A stretch of 21,998 nt of DNA from Stentor coeruleus (taxonomy: Eukaryota; Ciliophora; Heterotrichea; Heterotrichida; Stentoridae): assembly GCA_001970955.1 (NCBI GenBank), contig MPUH01001178.1, positions 1-21,998 on the forward strand, written 5' to 3'. Shown piece after piece: positions 1 to 8,854 of this stretch; position 1 is the stretch's first letter, and every line of letters starts with the position of its first letter. The position numbers were made by a program, and so were the translations under genes. The notes beneath the pieces were generated by a model. That model did no database searches, was not told the origin of the DNA, and saw only the letters and a program-made list of their open reading frames with translations.

Positions 1-186
1 TATTACAAAAATCGCAAAATTTATAATAATAAATAAAATCATCATACCCTAAAAATTATAATCTTAAATCTAACACACATCCACAATAAAACCTCTAGTC
101 CCCTATCAAAACCATAGCCCACAATAAAAAAAATCATTCTTATCACACAATCATCCTCAAAAATACACAAAAATTCATTATTTATA
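1..186. other. AT-rich, G-poor flank 3' of the ankyrin gene
   Basis: No open frame that I would defend. The plus strand is rich in A and C and very poor in G, as in several other gene flanks here. It holds the 3' flank of the minus-strand ankyrin gene. I see no RNA gene or repeat in it. Confidence 0.5.
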
Positions 187-1239
187 TTAAAAAATCGGAA
201 TGTCTTTTAAATCAAAAGAAGAAACTGACCAATGTATAGAACTCGGCCTCGACCTAACATTTGTGTTCTTAGACCCTTCAATAAAAGAATCCGTAATAAC
301 TTTCTCCGGTAATGGGTTATCATAATCATAAAAAGTTTTCTTAAACACAAAATTCGTATCATCAACCGCTTTTCTCTCAATCACAAGTCCATTTTTCTGC
401 AAAACATCAGCCAAATAATCATAAACCGGTTTACTTTTCGTTAAAAACAAAGCTTCTTCATACATAAACATAACATTAATTTTAACATCCTCAACCAAAT
501 ACTTGATGACTTGAATATACTTTGTATGTGGATTTTTATTCATCCCAGCTATAGTAGTAATAATCGCATTTTCATTATAGTTGTTTATAATATGGAAATT
601 AGCCTGACACTCACTATGTAAATATTGTATTAAACTCAAATGACCATATCTACAAGCAATAAGCGCACAGTTCTCTCCAGTATTTTCTTCTAAAGACTCT
701 ATATCATATTCTTTAGGAATACTTTCTGACCCTTTAAAATATTTATAAAGATAGTTTACAATATCTTCTCGACCTCTTTTACATGCTTGATGTATAGGCA
801 AAGATCTTGATTTCATAGAATAACTAGTTGATAATAAAATACTATAGCTTTTTGGCGAGTTTAAGTTTATATTATTAAGTTCAGTAAGAAATATTGGAAG
901 ATAGAGTTTTAGGATTTCTATATAACCTTTATAACAGATATGTTCCATAGAGCTGAATTGTGTGATACTAAAACATTTTTCCATTTCAAAAGGACTACAG
1001 CCGCTTTCAAGCATAAATTTGAACATGTCGTGGTAACCAAATATTAGACAGAGACCCATTGGATTTGTAGTTACTTTACTATATTTTGTTTTGAGATTGT
1101 CAAAACCTTTGATCCCGATACTCATCTTAGCGAAGTTTACTATAGATGACACTCGGTGAAATGCTCCTGATTGTATAGCGTCGAAAATACGGTCTTGGAT
1201 ACCATACTCGGTCATCTTTTCTTTGTGGCAGTTCCCCAT
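187..1239 (-). CDS. Ankyrin-repeat protein, 350 aa
   Basis: Probably a protein-protein interaction scaffold; no catalytic motif is visible. Degenerate ankyrin repeats run from about residue 60 to 256. The clearest are around 146-172 (PIHQACKRGREDIVNYLYKY, close to the usual T-x-L-H-x-A-x-x-x-G-x-x-x-x-V-x-x-L-L pattern), 188-215 (ALIACRYGHLSLIQYL) and 60-80 (LCLIFGYHDMFKFMLESGC). The C-terminal 70 residues are polar and fit no repeat. Translation starts MGNCHKEK, so Gly2 and Cys4 could in principle take myristate and palmitate, but Lys at position 6 is unfavourable for N-myristoyltransferase. A second Met at residue 9 is an alternative start. It ends in TAA. Divergent ankyrin proteins of this kind are abundant in ciliates, so the precise role cannot be inferred. 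The reading frame is uninterrupted and gene reality is near certain. Confidence 0.85.
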   Translation of the reverse strand: MGNCHKEKMTEYGIQDRIFDAIQSGAFHRVSSIVNFAKMSIGIKGFDNLKTKYSKVTTNPMGLCLIFGYHDMFKFMLESGCSPFEMEKCFSITQFSSMEHICYKGYIEILKLYLPIFLTELNNINLNSPKSYSILLSTSYSMKSRSLPIHQACKRGREDIVNYLYKYFKGSESIPKEYDIESLEENTGENCALIACRYGHLSLIQYLHSECQANFHIINNYNENAIITTIAGMNKNPHTKYIQVIKYLVEDVKINVMFMYEEALFLTKSKPVYDYLADVLQKNGLVIERKAVDDTNFVFKKTFYDYDNPLPEKVITDSFIEGSKNTNVRSRPSSIHWSVSSFDLKDIPIF

Positions 1240-1866
1240 TATATATATAAAAAAAATAGCATTTTGTCAGTGATGACGAAAGTATGATTATCGGATTGAG
1301 TTGGTTGTGGATAAATTATAGGATTTTTATGAATAAAGGAATTTTTTATAGAAAATTTTAAGGGTTTTGGATTAGGTACTTGTATTTGAGGACTTTTAGA
1401 CGTGAGAAGAATATCAAAATTTTAGTTTATTGGAATTGGAGTGTAAAGGTTGGAGGATTAAGTACTAGTTTGGTTAGATTAGTTCAGGGAAGTATATAAG
1501 ATATTATATTTTAAGAAAATGCTTTATAAACGTAATTGTATAAGAAATTAGACTAATTGTGATTTGGTTTCTAGAATATTATATGGCGAAATATAATTTT
1601 TATAAAGTAAAGACCGAGAAAAATTATCTAAATAATTATTTGCACATTTAATAAAATTTGTCAAGCTTATGAAATAACATTGAAAATTATTCTAAACTCG
1701 AGTTTCAAAAATATTTCCTTGATATTTATTGATTTTCTGCATGAAAATTTTTTTTCTCAAATATTTTATAAACCCAACGATAAGATTTTATTCCCTTTCA
1801 TAATCATTCTTATTCTAATTATTCAATTTCACTTAATCTATGATTTTCTAATAGAAATTAAATAAA
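1240..1866. other. Intergenic stretch, strongly G-skewed in its left half
   Basis: This separates two minus-strand genes. By hand count, 1261-1500 has 63 G against 9 C on the plus strand. From about 1500 to 1866 it becomes plain AT-rich DNA. A 61-codon plus-strand frame at 1680-1865 is mostly Phe, Ile, Leu and Asn, as random AT-rich DNA gives, and I do not accept it as a gene. The left part should contain the promoter of the ankyrin gene; I recognise no specific element. Confidence 0.5.
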
Positions 1867-2892
1867 TTATCCAAACCTATAATTGTCATTAGGACACTTT
1901 TTCTTATTAGCATCAATGATCCAAGAAAAAATGCATTCATAATGAAACAAATGCCCGCAAGGAGTTATCCTATACTTCTTATTTTTTATAAAGTTTTCTA
2001 AGCAGATAGTGCAAATATTTTCACCATAATGCTTTAGCTTATCATCAAAAACAACCACTTTTATTATTGTATCAAAATTATACCTAGTTATAGGGATAAT
2101 TTCTTGAGCATCATCATTTTTTTCAGCATTTGGGTTAGTGTATTGATATAAATCCCTACGATTGCTTTCGAATTGGTCGTTTGTTTCTAAGATATTCATA
2201 TTTCTAAGATAAACCGCTCTGATATTGCTTAGAGTCCCTGAGATTTCATCTCTACGTTTATTATGATTTCTCTTATACCGAACAATAACCCTAAATATAT
2301 AATACAATATACATAATAGTATTGCAACTATAGAAGCAAAAACTACTCCAACAATAAGCCCAATACTCTTATAATTTGTCTCATTCGAAGTTGAATCTGA
2401 CGTGCATTTACCATTTTTATTAGTATATCCACTTTCACACTCGATGCATTTTGAGGAATTAACACAAGTATCACAGTTTGATGAGCATTCCAAACATATA
2501 TTGTTTGAAATAAAATACCCATAGTCACACATAATGCATGAATCTTCTTGGGTATCACATAATTTGCAATTGCTAATTGGGCAGTCAATATTAACTCTTT
2601 TAGGATTTTTTAAGGCTATGCAGACCAATCCTTTTTTAATATACCCTTCATTACATACTATGCAGCTCAGACTAGACTCGCATTGCAAGCAATTTTCTAC
2701 AGGACAAATGTTAGAATCTGTATTTGGAGGCGATTTAAGTGAAGGTAGTTTATTAGTTTGGAAATCATAATCAAATAGAGAGTCTTTTATATGATTATAG
2801 TTCTGATTATCCTCAATAAACTGAGATGGGTTGCTTATCACTAGAGTTAAGCAACTTGCGATTATGACCAGGTTTAAGTATTGCATAGGCAT
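1867..2892 (-). CDS. Type I membrane protein: Cys-rich ectodomain, TM, RING-H2 (putative E3 ubiquitin ligase), 341 aa
   Basis: Likely a membrane-anchored ubiquitin ligase. Residues 1-20 form a hydrophobic signal peptide. Residues about 63-163 are a Cys-rich ectodomain with repeated CxxC...C-x-x-GY units (for example CNEGYIKKGLVC, CDYGYFISNNIC, CESGYTNKNGKC), like furin-type or growth-factor-receptor Cys-rich repeats of ciliate surface proteins. A transmembrane helix spans about 177-200 and is followed by basic RYKRNHNKRR, which places the C-terminus in the cytosol. The C-terminal RING-H2 has Cys294, Cys297, Cys312, His314, His317, Cys320 and Cys333. The eighth ligand, normally Cys, is Asp336 (CPNDN), as in the cullin-RING subunit RBX1 (CPLDN). 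The spacing otherwise fits RING-H2. It stops in TAA four residues after that motif, so the RING is the extreme C-terminus. Substrate and compartment are unknown; plasma or endosomal membrane is likely. Confidence 0.88.
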   Translation of the reverse strand: MPMQYLNLVIIASCLTLVISNPSQFIEDNQNYNHIKDSLFDYDFQTNKLPSLKSPPNTDSNICPVENCLQCESSLSCIVCNEGYIKKGLVCIALKNPKRVNIDCPISNCKLCDTQEDSCIMCDYGYFISNNICLECSSNCDTCVNSSKCIECESGYTNKNGKCTSDSTSNETNYKSIGLIVGVVFASIVAILLCILYYIFRVIVRYKRNHNKRRDEISGTLSNIRAVYLRNMNILETNDQFESNRRDLYQYTNPNAEKNDDAQEIIPITRYNFDTIIKVVVFDDKLKHYGENICTICLENFIKNKKYRITPCGHLFHYECIFSWIIDANKKKCPNDNYRFG

Positions 2893-3956
2893 TAATTATT
2901 ATAAAGTCGATAAGTTGATTTATCATAGAATTTCATTCAAACTTTAATTTTACAAGATAATATAACTTAATTATATAATCCTCATAATCACTAAAATGCA
3001 ACATATAAAAGCTTAATATTCATAATAAGAGTTTATTGTAAAGGCCCAGGCTAGCCTGGGCAAAAAATAATCATCTTAATAAATTTCTAAAACATAAAAG
3101 TGCACCTTAAATAATTTTTTTAAATCTCAGTATGTGAAAGTATATAAAAACAATTACAATAAAGTTCACATAGACTTCTAATTAACCCTCAGCATTAAGG
3201 TTTATTCTCAAGCCAATAATAAGAAAAGAATAATAATCCACTTTATAAAATTTCTTAAATTCTTAGACTTCCTGTCTTTGTTAGCAGGTTACCCCATACG
3301 AAAATCTTATAAAGTTATTTAATCTCTTCTTAGACTATATATTACATTCAAATGCATAAAAAAAATAAAATTTATTATTATAAGTCTATAGCATAACAAA
3401 TACATAGAAATTAAGTATTAGGAATGATAATAATTTATACACTACTAAGTTTGATACTTGCATTCTTTCAGCACTAACCTAAAACAAGCTCATCACCTAT
3501 TTTTCTGAGCATTTGCTTCAAAATACAATTACCAGCTAATTTTTGTATTTTAATCACAGACTGGAATCTCAACTACAAAATATTTCACTCAATTGAAATA
3601 CCCCAAGCAGAACTTCTCATGATTTTAGTAGGTAAAGAGACTGTCCTCATATATATTCTCTTAATAAAATCTTCATTTTTTATACATAAAAAGGTCCTAT
3701 AATTTGTATCAAAAATAATCCTTCTGCAAATAACACTTTAAAGATAGTTAGTTAGTTAGAAAATATATCGTTCACAGTCGTGAACTCTGTATTAATTAAT
3801 TTTCAAATGTTTTCTACGAAGTTTTTTATGATGCTATCTGAAATAACACTTTAAAGAAATTGAAATTCTTCAAAATCCAAAAAGAACTCTAAGACCTTGA
3901 CATTTCTTCAGACTGCAGTGAAAAACTCGTTTCTTTACTTACTAAATTTAACTAAA
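2893..3956. other. Intergenic DNA with no intact gene
   Basis: AT-rich DNA upstream of the membrane-RING gene. No frame longer than about 60 codons is convincing. Short coding-like scraps occur on the plus strand, for example IEIPQAELLMILVGKET near 3592-3645 and NSKTLTFLQTAVKNSFLYL just before 3957, both ended by stops. They may be older parts of the relic that follows. A TAGT/TTAG short repeat lies near 3748-3760. The 18-bp GC-rich palindrome at 3044-3061 is the one structured element I see. Confidence 0.45.
3044..3061. repeat. Perfect 18-bp GC-rich palindrome
   Basis: GCCCAGGCTAGCCTGGGC equals its own reverse complement: two 7-base arms (GCCCAGG and CCTGGGC) around CTAG. The next flanking bases no longer pair. 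It has 14 G or C out of 18 bases in a region that is mostly A and T. It lies about 150 bp upstream of the minus-strand membrane-RING start. It could be a binding site for a dimeric protein, an RNA hairpin, or chance; the sequence does not decide. Confidence 0.7.
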
Positions 3957-4109
3957 CTAGCTACAGAAGATCAAGTTTTAGATAAAATATAAGAAAAATC
4001 AAAAAAAATTTTTGGTAATATTATTCTCATAACTCCAGCTAAAGATATGCCAATAGGATATAACTCAAACAAAAAAGCTAAGAATTTTACTAGAAGAAGA
4101 AAAGTCCTT
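3957..4109 (+). pseudogene. Relic gene fragment, copy 1 (family unknown)
   Basis: The plus strand reads LATEDQVLDKI, then TAA, then in the same frame EKSKKIFGNIILITPAKDM followed by PIGYNSNKKAK. Coding-like sequence thus runs for about 50 codons around one in-frame stop. A diverged copy lies at 6543-6695 and shares the same TAA, so the break pre-dates the duplication. I do not recognise the protein. The fragment abuts a scrap of the C-type EF-hand gene at 4110, which indicates a deletion junction. Confidence 0.6.
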
Positions 4110-4160
4110 TGAGAAATTTTAATGATTCATCTATTATAAGTTTTGTGAAATGTCTAAACG
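4110..4160 (-). pseudogene. Remnant of a C-type EF-hand gene (C')
   Basis: About 45 bases match the antisense of the intact C gene at about 7555-7603 with a handful of substitutions and one missing base. The minus strand reads FRHFTKLIIDESLKF, against IRHFTNLIMDESLEI in the C protein. To its left is relic copy 1, and to its right, from about 4160, the DNA matches the flank of the A2 gene. This looks like the stump of a C gene that once preceded A1, left by two deletions. Confidence 0.6.
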
Positions 4161-4413
4161 AGAAGTTATCATCGCAAATTAATTTAGACTAGAAGGGGGT
4201 AAATACAATTCAAGACTAAGTTTATTTTAATGTATACCAAAATTAAAATATTCTTTATATTATAATCCCAGGTCAAATATATTTGTCAATTTCTTAGTAA
4301 TACTTAATCATTAAGCTTATATCTTCTATATAATATATAAATATCCTTGTATTCATAATGATTTAAGCATATTTTTTAAAAGGAAACTTAATTCAGAACA
4401 TAATCTTAGTAGT

Positions 4414-5196
4414 TTAATCTAAAGCCCCGGCTTGACCTATATTCTTACGCTTGCTTCTTTTGGAGCTTTTATCTTCTTTGAACTTCTTCAGTATAAAATT
4501 ATCTTCAGCTATATTGGCTATATTTAGATTTGAAATAATAATCCTAGTTGACCTTTCAATTTCTTTAAAGATTTCATAAGCGTATTTTCTGATTCCAGTT
4601 GATGATGTAAGTACTTGAGCTATAGTCGAAGAGCATTTAAAAATAAATCTTCCTTCAGTCAAGCTTTGATCTTCATCTAAAAGTATACCAAGGAAATTTT
4701 TCTTAAGACCTTTTTCCAAACCACACAATGTCGATGTATATTCTCTAAGCTTAGGATTATTACGATTATTATACTCAGTGAATTTAGGAATAATCCTGCA
4801 AGCTATTGATATGATTTGCTCTAGCATCATTTCAACTTCATTTTTTGTAAGCATTCCCGAGTTATCAATATCATAATTTTTAAAGTACAAAGAGCACTTT
4901 GATTTAATATTTCCTTGACCTAATAAGATTCCAAGTGAGCTTAGTTTTTTAGCACAATAGTGATTTTCTACCATAAACTGATTGAATAGTGCTGTATTGC
5001 TTACTTCGTCTAATTTAAGTTCGCAACAAATTCTGTTCAATTGGGGTTTAGATATTTTTAATGAAGTTGAATATCGATGGATTACTCTATCAAGATATTT
5101 TGATTCAAAATTCTTAAATCCAATTTGGCTTTCGGAAATCTCTACAATAAACTTTTCTATTTCACTGTAAGATTCTCTTGAATAATAGCATCCCAT
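4414..5196 (-). CDS. A1: MGC-type lipid-anchored EF-hand protein, 260 aa
   Basis: Predicted membrane-tethered calcium sensor. It starts MGCYYSRES: Gly2 with Ser6 fits N-myristoylation and Cys3 is a likely palmitoylation site. A helical N-terminal region leads to one textbook EF loop, DIDNSGMLTKNE at about residues 111-122, with acidic or polar ligands at 1, 3 and 5, Gly at 6 and Glu at 12. A second, degenerate EF-like segment follows at about 174-186 (LDEDQSLTEGRF). The C-terminal tail is rich in Lys, Arg and Ser. Overall size and layout resemble neuronal calcium sensor, CBL and calcineurin-B proteins, but I cannot place it in a named subfamily. A2 is about 93% identical over the first 245 residues. 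The last residues differ because of an indel that changes the reading frame and the stop. The next gene, B1, lies 314 bp away on the same strand. Confidence 0.88.
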   Translation of the reverse strand: MGCYYSRESYSEIEKFIVEISESQIGFKNFESKYLDRVIHRYSTSLKISKPQLNRICCELKLDEVSNTALFNQFMVENHYCAKKLSSLGILLGQGNIKSKCSLYFKNYDIDNSGMLTKNEVEMMLEQIISIACRIIPKFTEYNNRNNPKLREYTSTLCGLEKGLKKNFLGILLDEDQSLTEGRFIFKCSSTIAQVLTSSTGIRKYAYEIFKEIERSTRIIISNLNIANIAEDNFILKKFKEDKSSKRSKRKNIGQAGALD

Positions 5197-5510
5197 TTTA
5201 ATAAAAACCTATTTGCATACATTATTTATGAATATTCCATACTATTAATTTTTTATATAGGAACGCTATATAAAAGTACTTCATTTTTGATAATGATTTA
5301 TAACCATTATGAACATATTTTAATAATAAATTCTGGTCATTTTAATATAAACATATAAATTAATAGCATAATTAAAAGGATACATAAATATTAAATTTAA
5401 AATACAAAAAACTATTTACTGTATAATTCTAACATGAAAAAAAAATCCTCAAAGACCGAAATCCACAATTTTTATATCCCATTCCTTAAAATAACCTAAA
5501 ACATTACTAT
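5197..5510. other. A1-B1 spacer
   Basis: AT-rich intergenic DNA between two minus-strand genes, recognisably related to the A2-B2 spacer at 9653-10006. It must hold the A1 promoter and the B1 3' end. I see no gene or structured element. Confidence 0.5.
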
Positions 5511-6278
5511 CTATATCATAGAATTAGTTTTTCCTATCTTTCTCTTTTGAGATAATGATTGTTTATAGCTAGTAGTCCTCTTATTCATTTTCTTAATACT
5601 TTTATTTTTTTTCATAATATTTTCAGCAGGTTTTACCATGTTCATAAACATCTTAGCTGCATATATTCTAGCAGATTTGGTATTAAGCAAGTGCAACAGT
5701 TTTTCATTTTCCATTTTATCTTGGAAATTTTCTAGTGTGATCCTATCAAGATTTTCAGTGAATATATAAATATGATATGTAATCATGCCTGGTGTTGTTA
5801 CAGCTATCTTTGACACATAGCGTCTAAGTGAAGCATCTTGTTTGTTAAGACTTAAAACAAAGTTTGGAATTTTTATGCAAGAAATTTCAATTAGGTCAGT
5901 AAACATTTCTTCTATATCGGATTGAGATAGGAAATCAAATTTTCTACTGCTGTATGTTTCGAACAGTAAGTTTAGTTTTTCTGCTTTTTCGCCTTTAGCG
6001 AGCAGGATTCCAAGACAGATAATTTTTTTCACTAGGAAATTATTTCCATCTGAAAACTTGTCTAAAAAACTCATTTGTAAATTAAGATTCACTTCAGAAT
6101 CATTGCATGCATCATTCAACTGACTTTTTGTCATCAAACCATCTTTAGAATAATTGTGAAATACTTTTACTATAGTCTCAGCTGAGGTATTTTCGAATCC
6201 CAGCTTGTTCTCAAAGTCCATCAGAAGATTTTGATCTACTCGTTCAATTAAATCACTTCGTGAATTAGAGCAACCCAT
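5511..6278 (-). CDS. B1: MGC-type EF-hand-fold protein lacking calcium ligands, 255 aa
   Basis: Same architecture as its neighbours: MGCSNSRSD start (Gly2, Cys3 and Ser6 fit dual acylation), a conserved helical core (LVKKIICLGILLAKGE, matching LVKRLNCLGIYLGQGD in C), an EF-hand position, and a Lys-rich tail. The EF loop aligned to the calcium site of A and C reads SSRKFDFLSQSD: Asp at positions 1 and 3 and Gly at 6 are gone, and the last position is Asp, not Glu. It therefore should not bind calcium there. The flanking helices (LLFETY...IEEMFTDLI) are kept, so the fold is probably intact. A role as a calcium-independent partner, scaffold or competitor of A and C is an inference. B2 is about 75% identical by eye. 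Confidence 0.87.
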   Translation of the reverse strand: MGCSNSRSDLIERVDQNLLMDFENKLGFENTSAETIVKVFHNYSKDGLMTKSQLNDACNDSEVNLNLQMSFLDKFSDGNNFLVKKIICLGILLAKGEKAEKLNLLFETYSSRKFDFLSQSDIEEMFTDLIEISCIKIPNFVLSLNKQDASLRRYVSKIAVTTPGMITYHIYIFTENLDRITLENFQDKMENEKLLHLLNTKSARIYAAKMFMNMVKPAENIMKKNKSIKKMNKRTTSYKQSLSQKRKIGKTNSMI

Positions 6279-6542
6279 ATTATATAATTTATAATATTTT
6301 AGTTATTAAATAATTGACTTATGACAAAAATATAGGCTTTAAAATGTTTATTAAGTATTACAATATGTTTAGTTGTAAATTATTATTAGAGTTTGATATG
6401 AAATTTTTATGGAAATCTGTAGTGGTTCATCTGCTAAAAATTGAGTTGAATAAGCTGAAAATAGGTAATTTTATAATATTTGAATATTTTTGTTTGGGTT
6501 ATTGAATATTGTTTTTAGTTTTTGACTTATAATTAATTAACT
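6279..6542. other. Spacer upstream of B1
   Basis: AT-rich DNA between the B1 start and relic copy 2. A 63-codon plus-strand frame at 6314-6505 is dominated by Phe, Lys, Leu and Tyr and has no counterpart upstream of B2, so I treat it as chance. Confidence 0.4.
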
Positions 6543-6807
6543 TAGCTACAGAAGATCAAGTTTTAGATAAAATATAAGAAAATCAGAAAAAACTTTTTGT
6601 AATATTATTCTCACAATTCCAGCTAAAGATGTGTCAATAAGATATAACTCAAGCAAAAAGATAAGAGTTTTACTAAAAGAAAGAAAAGCCCTGGATAATA
6701 TTAGAGCATAAGTTGAAAAACATAGAGTCTGTAAATCTAAAGATACTGTGTCTATAATAGATAATGATGAAATCAAAATTCTATCCAATACTGAATTGAG
6801 TTTTTAG
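6543..6807 (+). pseudogene. Relic gene fragment, copy 2 (family unknown)
   Basis: Begins like copy 1 (LATEDQVLDKI, then the same TAA). It has lost one A in an A-run, so the continuation is in another frame: NIILTIPAKDVSIRYNSSKK, then IRVLLKERKALDNIRA, an in-frame TAA, VEKHRVCKSKDTVSIIDNDE, and finally a TAG at 6805-6807. The hydrophilic composition and varied codons look protein-derived. An 80-codon minus-strand frame over the same bases is an antisense shadow. Protein family not recognised. Confidence 0.6.
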
Positions 6808-7316
6808 TGTTGATGCTGACACTTTTCCACAGTATACTTTAGAATACCCTAAGCACAAATATAAAATTATTTAGTTGGATTTAAGCATTTAATTGGCTTG
6901 ATAAAATCTTCTTATTAGTAATATTTTTATTATAATGATAAGAATTTAAGTTTGGTATTTGGGTGGGATGGTTTAAACCGTGTTTAATCGAGTTTATTTG
7001 ACCTAAAATCTCATTCTTTAGGTAAGTTCGATATATTAAACTATTCATTGTTGTTGGTTATATGACTCTTTATTCTACTGAAGAGGTCTTTGCTGTTTCT
7101 TTTATTTAACATAAAGATGATAGAAGCAAGTCTTGCATTTACATTATTTTTCTTGAAGAATCTAGCTTGTTTTAAGTATTTTTGAAATTTTTATGGTATT
7201 CGTAGTAAACTAGGCATTTAGTTCTAGATATGTTATGAATGCTTTCTGGTTTGATACAGTGAATGAATACTTTAATTATAAGATTATTAAGTATTTTATT
7301 AATAATTATATTATAG
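6808..7316. other. Spacer 3' of gene C
   Basis: No gene supported. It includes a 10-bp palindrome GGTTTAAACC at 6970-6979. A minus-strand frame at 7172-7396 overlaps the end of gene C in another frame and is not credible. The corresponding spacer is absent from unit 1, where it appears to have been deleted. Confidence 0.4.
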
Positions 7317-8099
7317 TTACCATCTTGTTGATTTAGATGATTTATGGAGCTGAACTTTTTTACGAGTTGGAGACACTGTTGAGAATCTACGAACAATTTC
7401 AGTTTCTAAAGATATAGGATTGTTTAATGATGCCATGATAATATCAGCTGGTTTAATCACATCTTCATATAGAGATGCACCATACATTCTTAGACGGGAT
7501 GTGCTTAGGAGGTTGAGTATTTTTTTGTTTTTAAAGCAGTCTGAGAATTGACTTTGAGAAATTTCTAATGATTCATCCATTATAAGGTTGGTGAAATGCC
7601 GAATCATACCGGGTTTTAGCATCGTTAGTTTTGATGCATAACTTCTTAAGTTAGAATTGTTTCGGTGTAGGCTTAATGTATAACTTGGGATTGCTAGGCA
7701 AGACACAAAGATCAATTCTGAAACCATGGCTTCGATCTCTGTAATACTTAGTGTTCCAGAGGCATCTTCATCAAAATTTTGAAAAAGTAATTTGATTTTT
7801 TCATTCGCATCACCTTGTCCTAAGTATATTCCTAAGCAATTCAATCTTTTAACCAAATACGAATCTCCATCATAAAACCATTCAATAAAATCTGAATAGT
7901 TTTCTAAAGATACATTCATTTCTCGAAAAGCTATAGCTATCTGAGTTTTCGACATTTTCAAAAATGTGCAGTATCTATGCAAAATCCTGTCGATTTCTAT
8001 AGATTTTAATCTATCAAAGCCTAGATTTTTTTCGAAATCTGCAAAAACTCCTGATTCTAGAGCATTCAGATCAGCTCCTTTACATGCAGCGCAGCCCAT
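7317..8099 (-). CDS. C: MGC-type lipid-anchored EF-hand protein, 260 aa
   Basis: Predicted membrane-bound calcium sensor, related to A and B but the only intact copy of its type. The N-terminus MGCAACKGAD has Gly2 plus Cys3 and Cys6, which suits myristoylation with double palmitoylation. The conserved core LVKRLNCLGIYLGQGD precedes a canonical EF loop, DEDASGTLSITE (Asp1, Asp3, Ser5, Gly6, Glu12), at about residues 110-121. A degenerate EF-like segment follows near residue 180 (MDESLEISQSQF). The tail is rich in Arg, Lys, Ser and Thr (SPTRKKVQLHKSSKSTRW). It ends in TAA. The remnant at 4110-4160 shows that a second C gene once stood before A1. Confidence 0.88.
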   Translation of the reverse strand: MGCAACKGADLNALESGVFADFEKNLGFDRLKSIEIDRILHRYCTFLKMSKTQIAIAFREMNVSLENYSDFIEWFYDGDSYLVKRLNCLGIYLGQGDANEKIKLLFQNFDEDASGTLSITEIEAMVSELIFVSCLAIPSYTLSLHRNNSNLRSYASKLTMLKPGMIRHFTNLIMDESLEISQSQFSDCFKNKKILNLLSTSRLRMYGASLYEDVIKPADIIMASLNNPISLETEIVRRFSTVSPTRKKVQLHKSSKSTRW

Positions 8100-8609
8100 T
8101 TATTTATATTTAAAAAATAAGCATTTTAGCTTTGAAAGTGTATTAAAATAGATGTTATTATTTCTTAATAAAGATCCTTAGAAAAGTTTATTATGAGAAG
8201 AAGCATTTTTGTAGTATGAGTATATTATTCTGATGTCGAAAATCTTTAGAGTTTGTTTTTACCATATTTATTTGGGTTATTATAAAGTAGAACCATATAA
8301 GGTTATGAAAAAAACAATTATTTTTTAGAACTTATATGAATTTATAAACTAATAGTTATAAGACTTTTAATATATTTATATAATAAGCATGAGAATAGGC
8401 TTAATTTAACTTTTATAAATTATTAGAAAATAAATTTATAGAGAATTTCATATATCCTTGCTATTAGAAAGGTTTTTGAGAAGGTATTTTATATGAAAAG
8501 ATTAGAATAGTGTAAAATTTTCACCCATATGCTAAAAAGAATATTCGAGAATCTAAAAAAAATGACGAGCATATATATTCTTTCATATAAATAATGATAC
8601 TGATTAGCA
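8100..8609. other. Spacer upstream of gene C
   Basis: AT-rich DNA with no gene supported. It should contain the promoter of C. The matching stretch is missing from unit 1, where the C' remnant joins the A1 flank directly. Confidence 0.45.
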
Positions 8610-8854
8610 AAGAAGTCATCATTGCAGACCAATGATGACTAGAAGAAAGTAAATACAATTCAAGACTAAGTTTATTTTAATATATACCAAAATAAAAATA
8701 TTTTTATATTTATATTCCCAGGCCGAAAATATGTATCAACTCCTTAGCAAAACTGAATCATAAAGCTTATATCTACTATATATTATATAAATATCCTTGT
8801 AATCAAAATAAACTATGAATATTTTCAAAGGAAAACTTAATTCAGAAAAGAATT

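Larger units (their letters stand above)
4160..6300. repeat. Duplicated block, copy 1 (A1 plus B1)
   Basis: Block of about 2.1 kb holding A1 and B1 with their spacer, homologous in the same order and orientation to 8610-10795. The homology includes non-coding DNA: the AAGACTAAGTTTATTTTAAT motif 3' of A1 recurs exactly 3' of A2. It fades within about 20 bases upstream of the B1 start. Confidence 0.85.

Noticed and set aside
1680..1865. 61-codon plus-strand frame ending just before the membrane-RING stop
   Set aside because: Composition is Phe, Ile, Leu, Asn and Lys as expected from AT-rich DNA; no motif, and it sits in a 3' flank.
2343..2588. 81-codon minus-strand frame inside the membrane-RING gene
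   Set aside because: Frame-shifted shadow of the Cys-rich domain, whose own frame has ordered Cys spacing.
6546..6788. 80-codon minus-strand frame of hydrophobic residues
   Set aside because: Antisense of relic copy 2. The sense strand is the hydrophilic, coding-like one and is shared with copy 1.
7172..7396. 74-codon frame overlapping the end of gene C
   Set aside because: Out of frame with C, which ends in a clean TAA; no conservation with the A or B neighbours.
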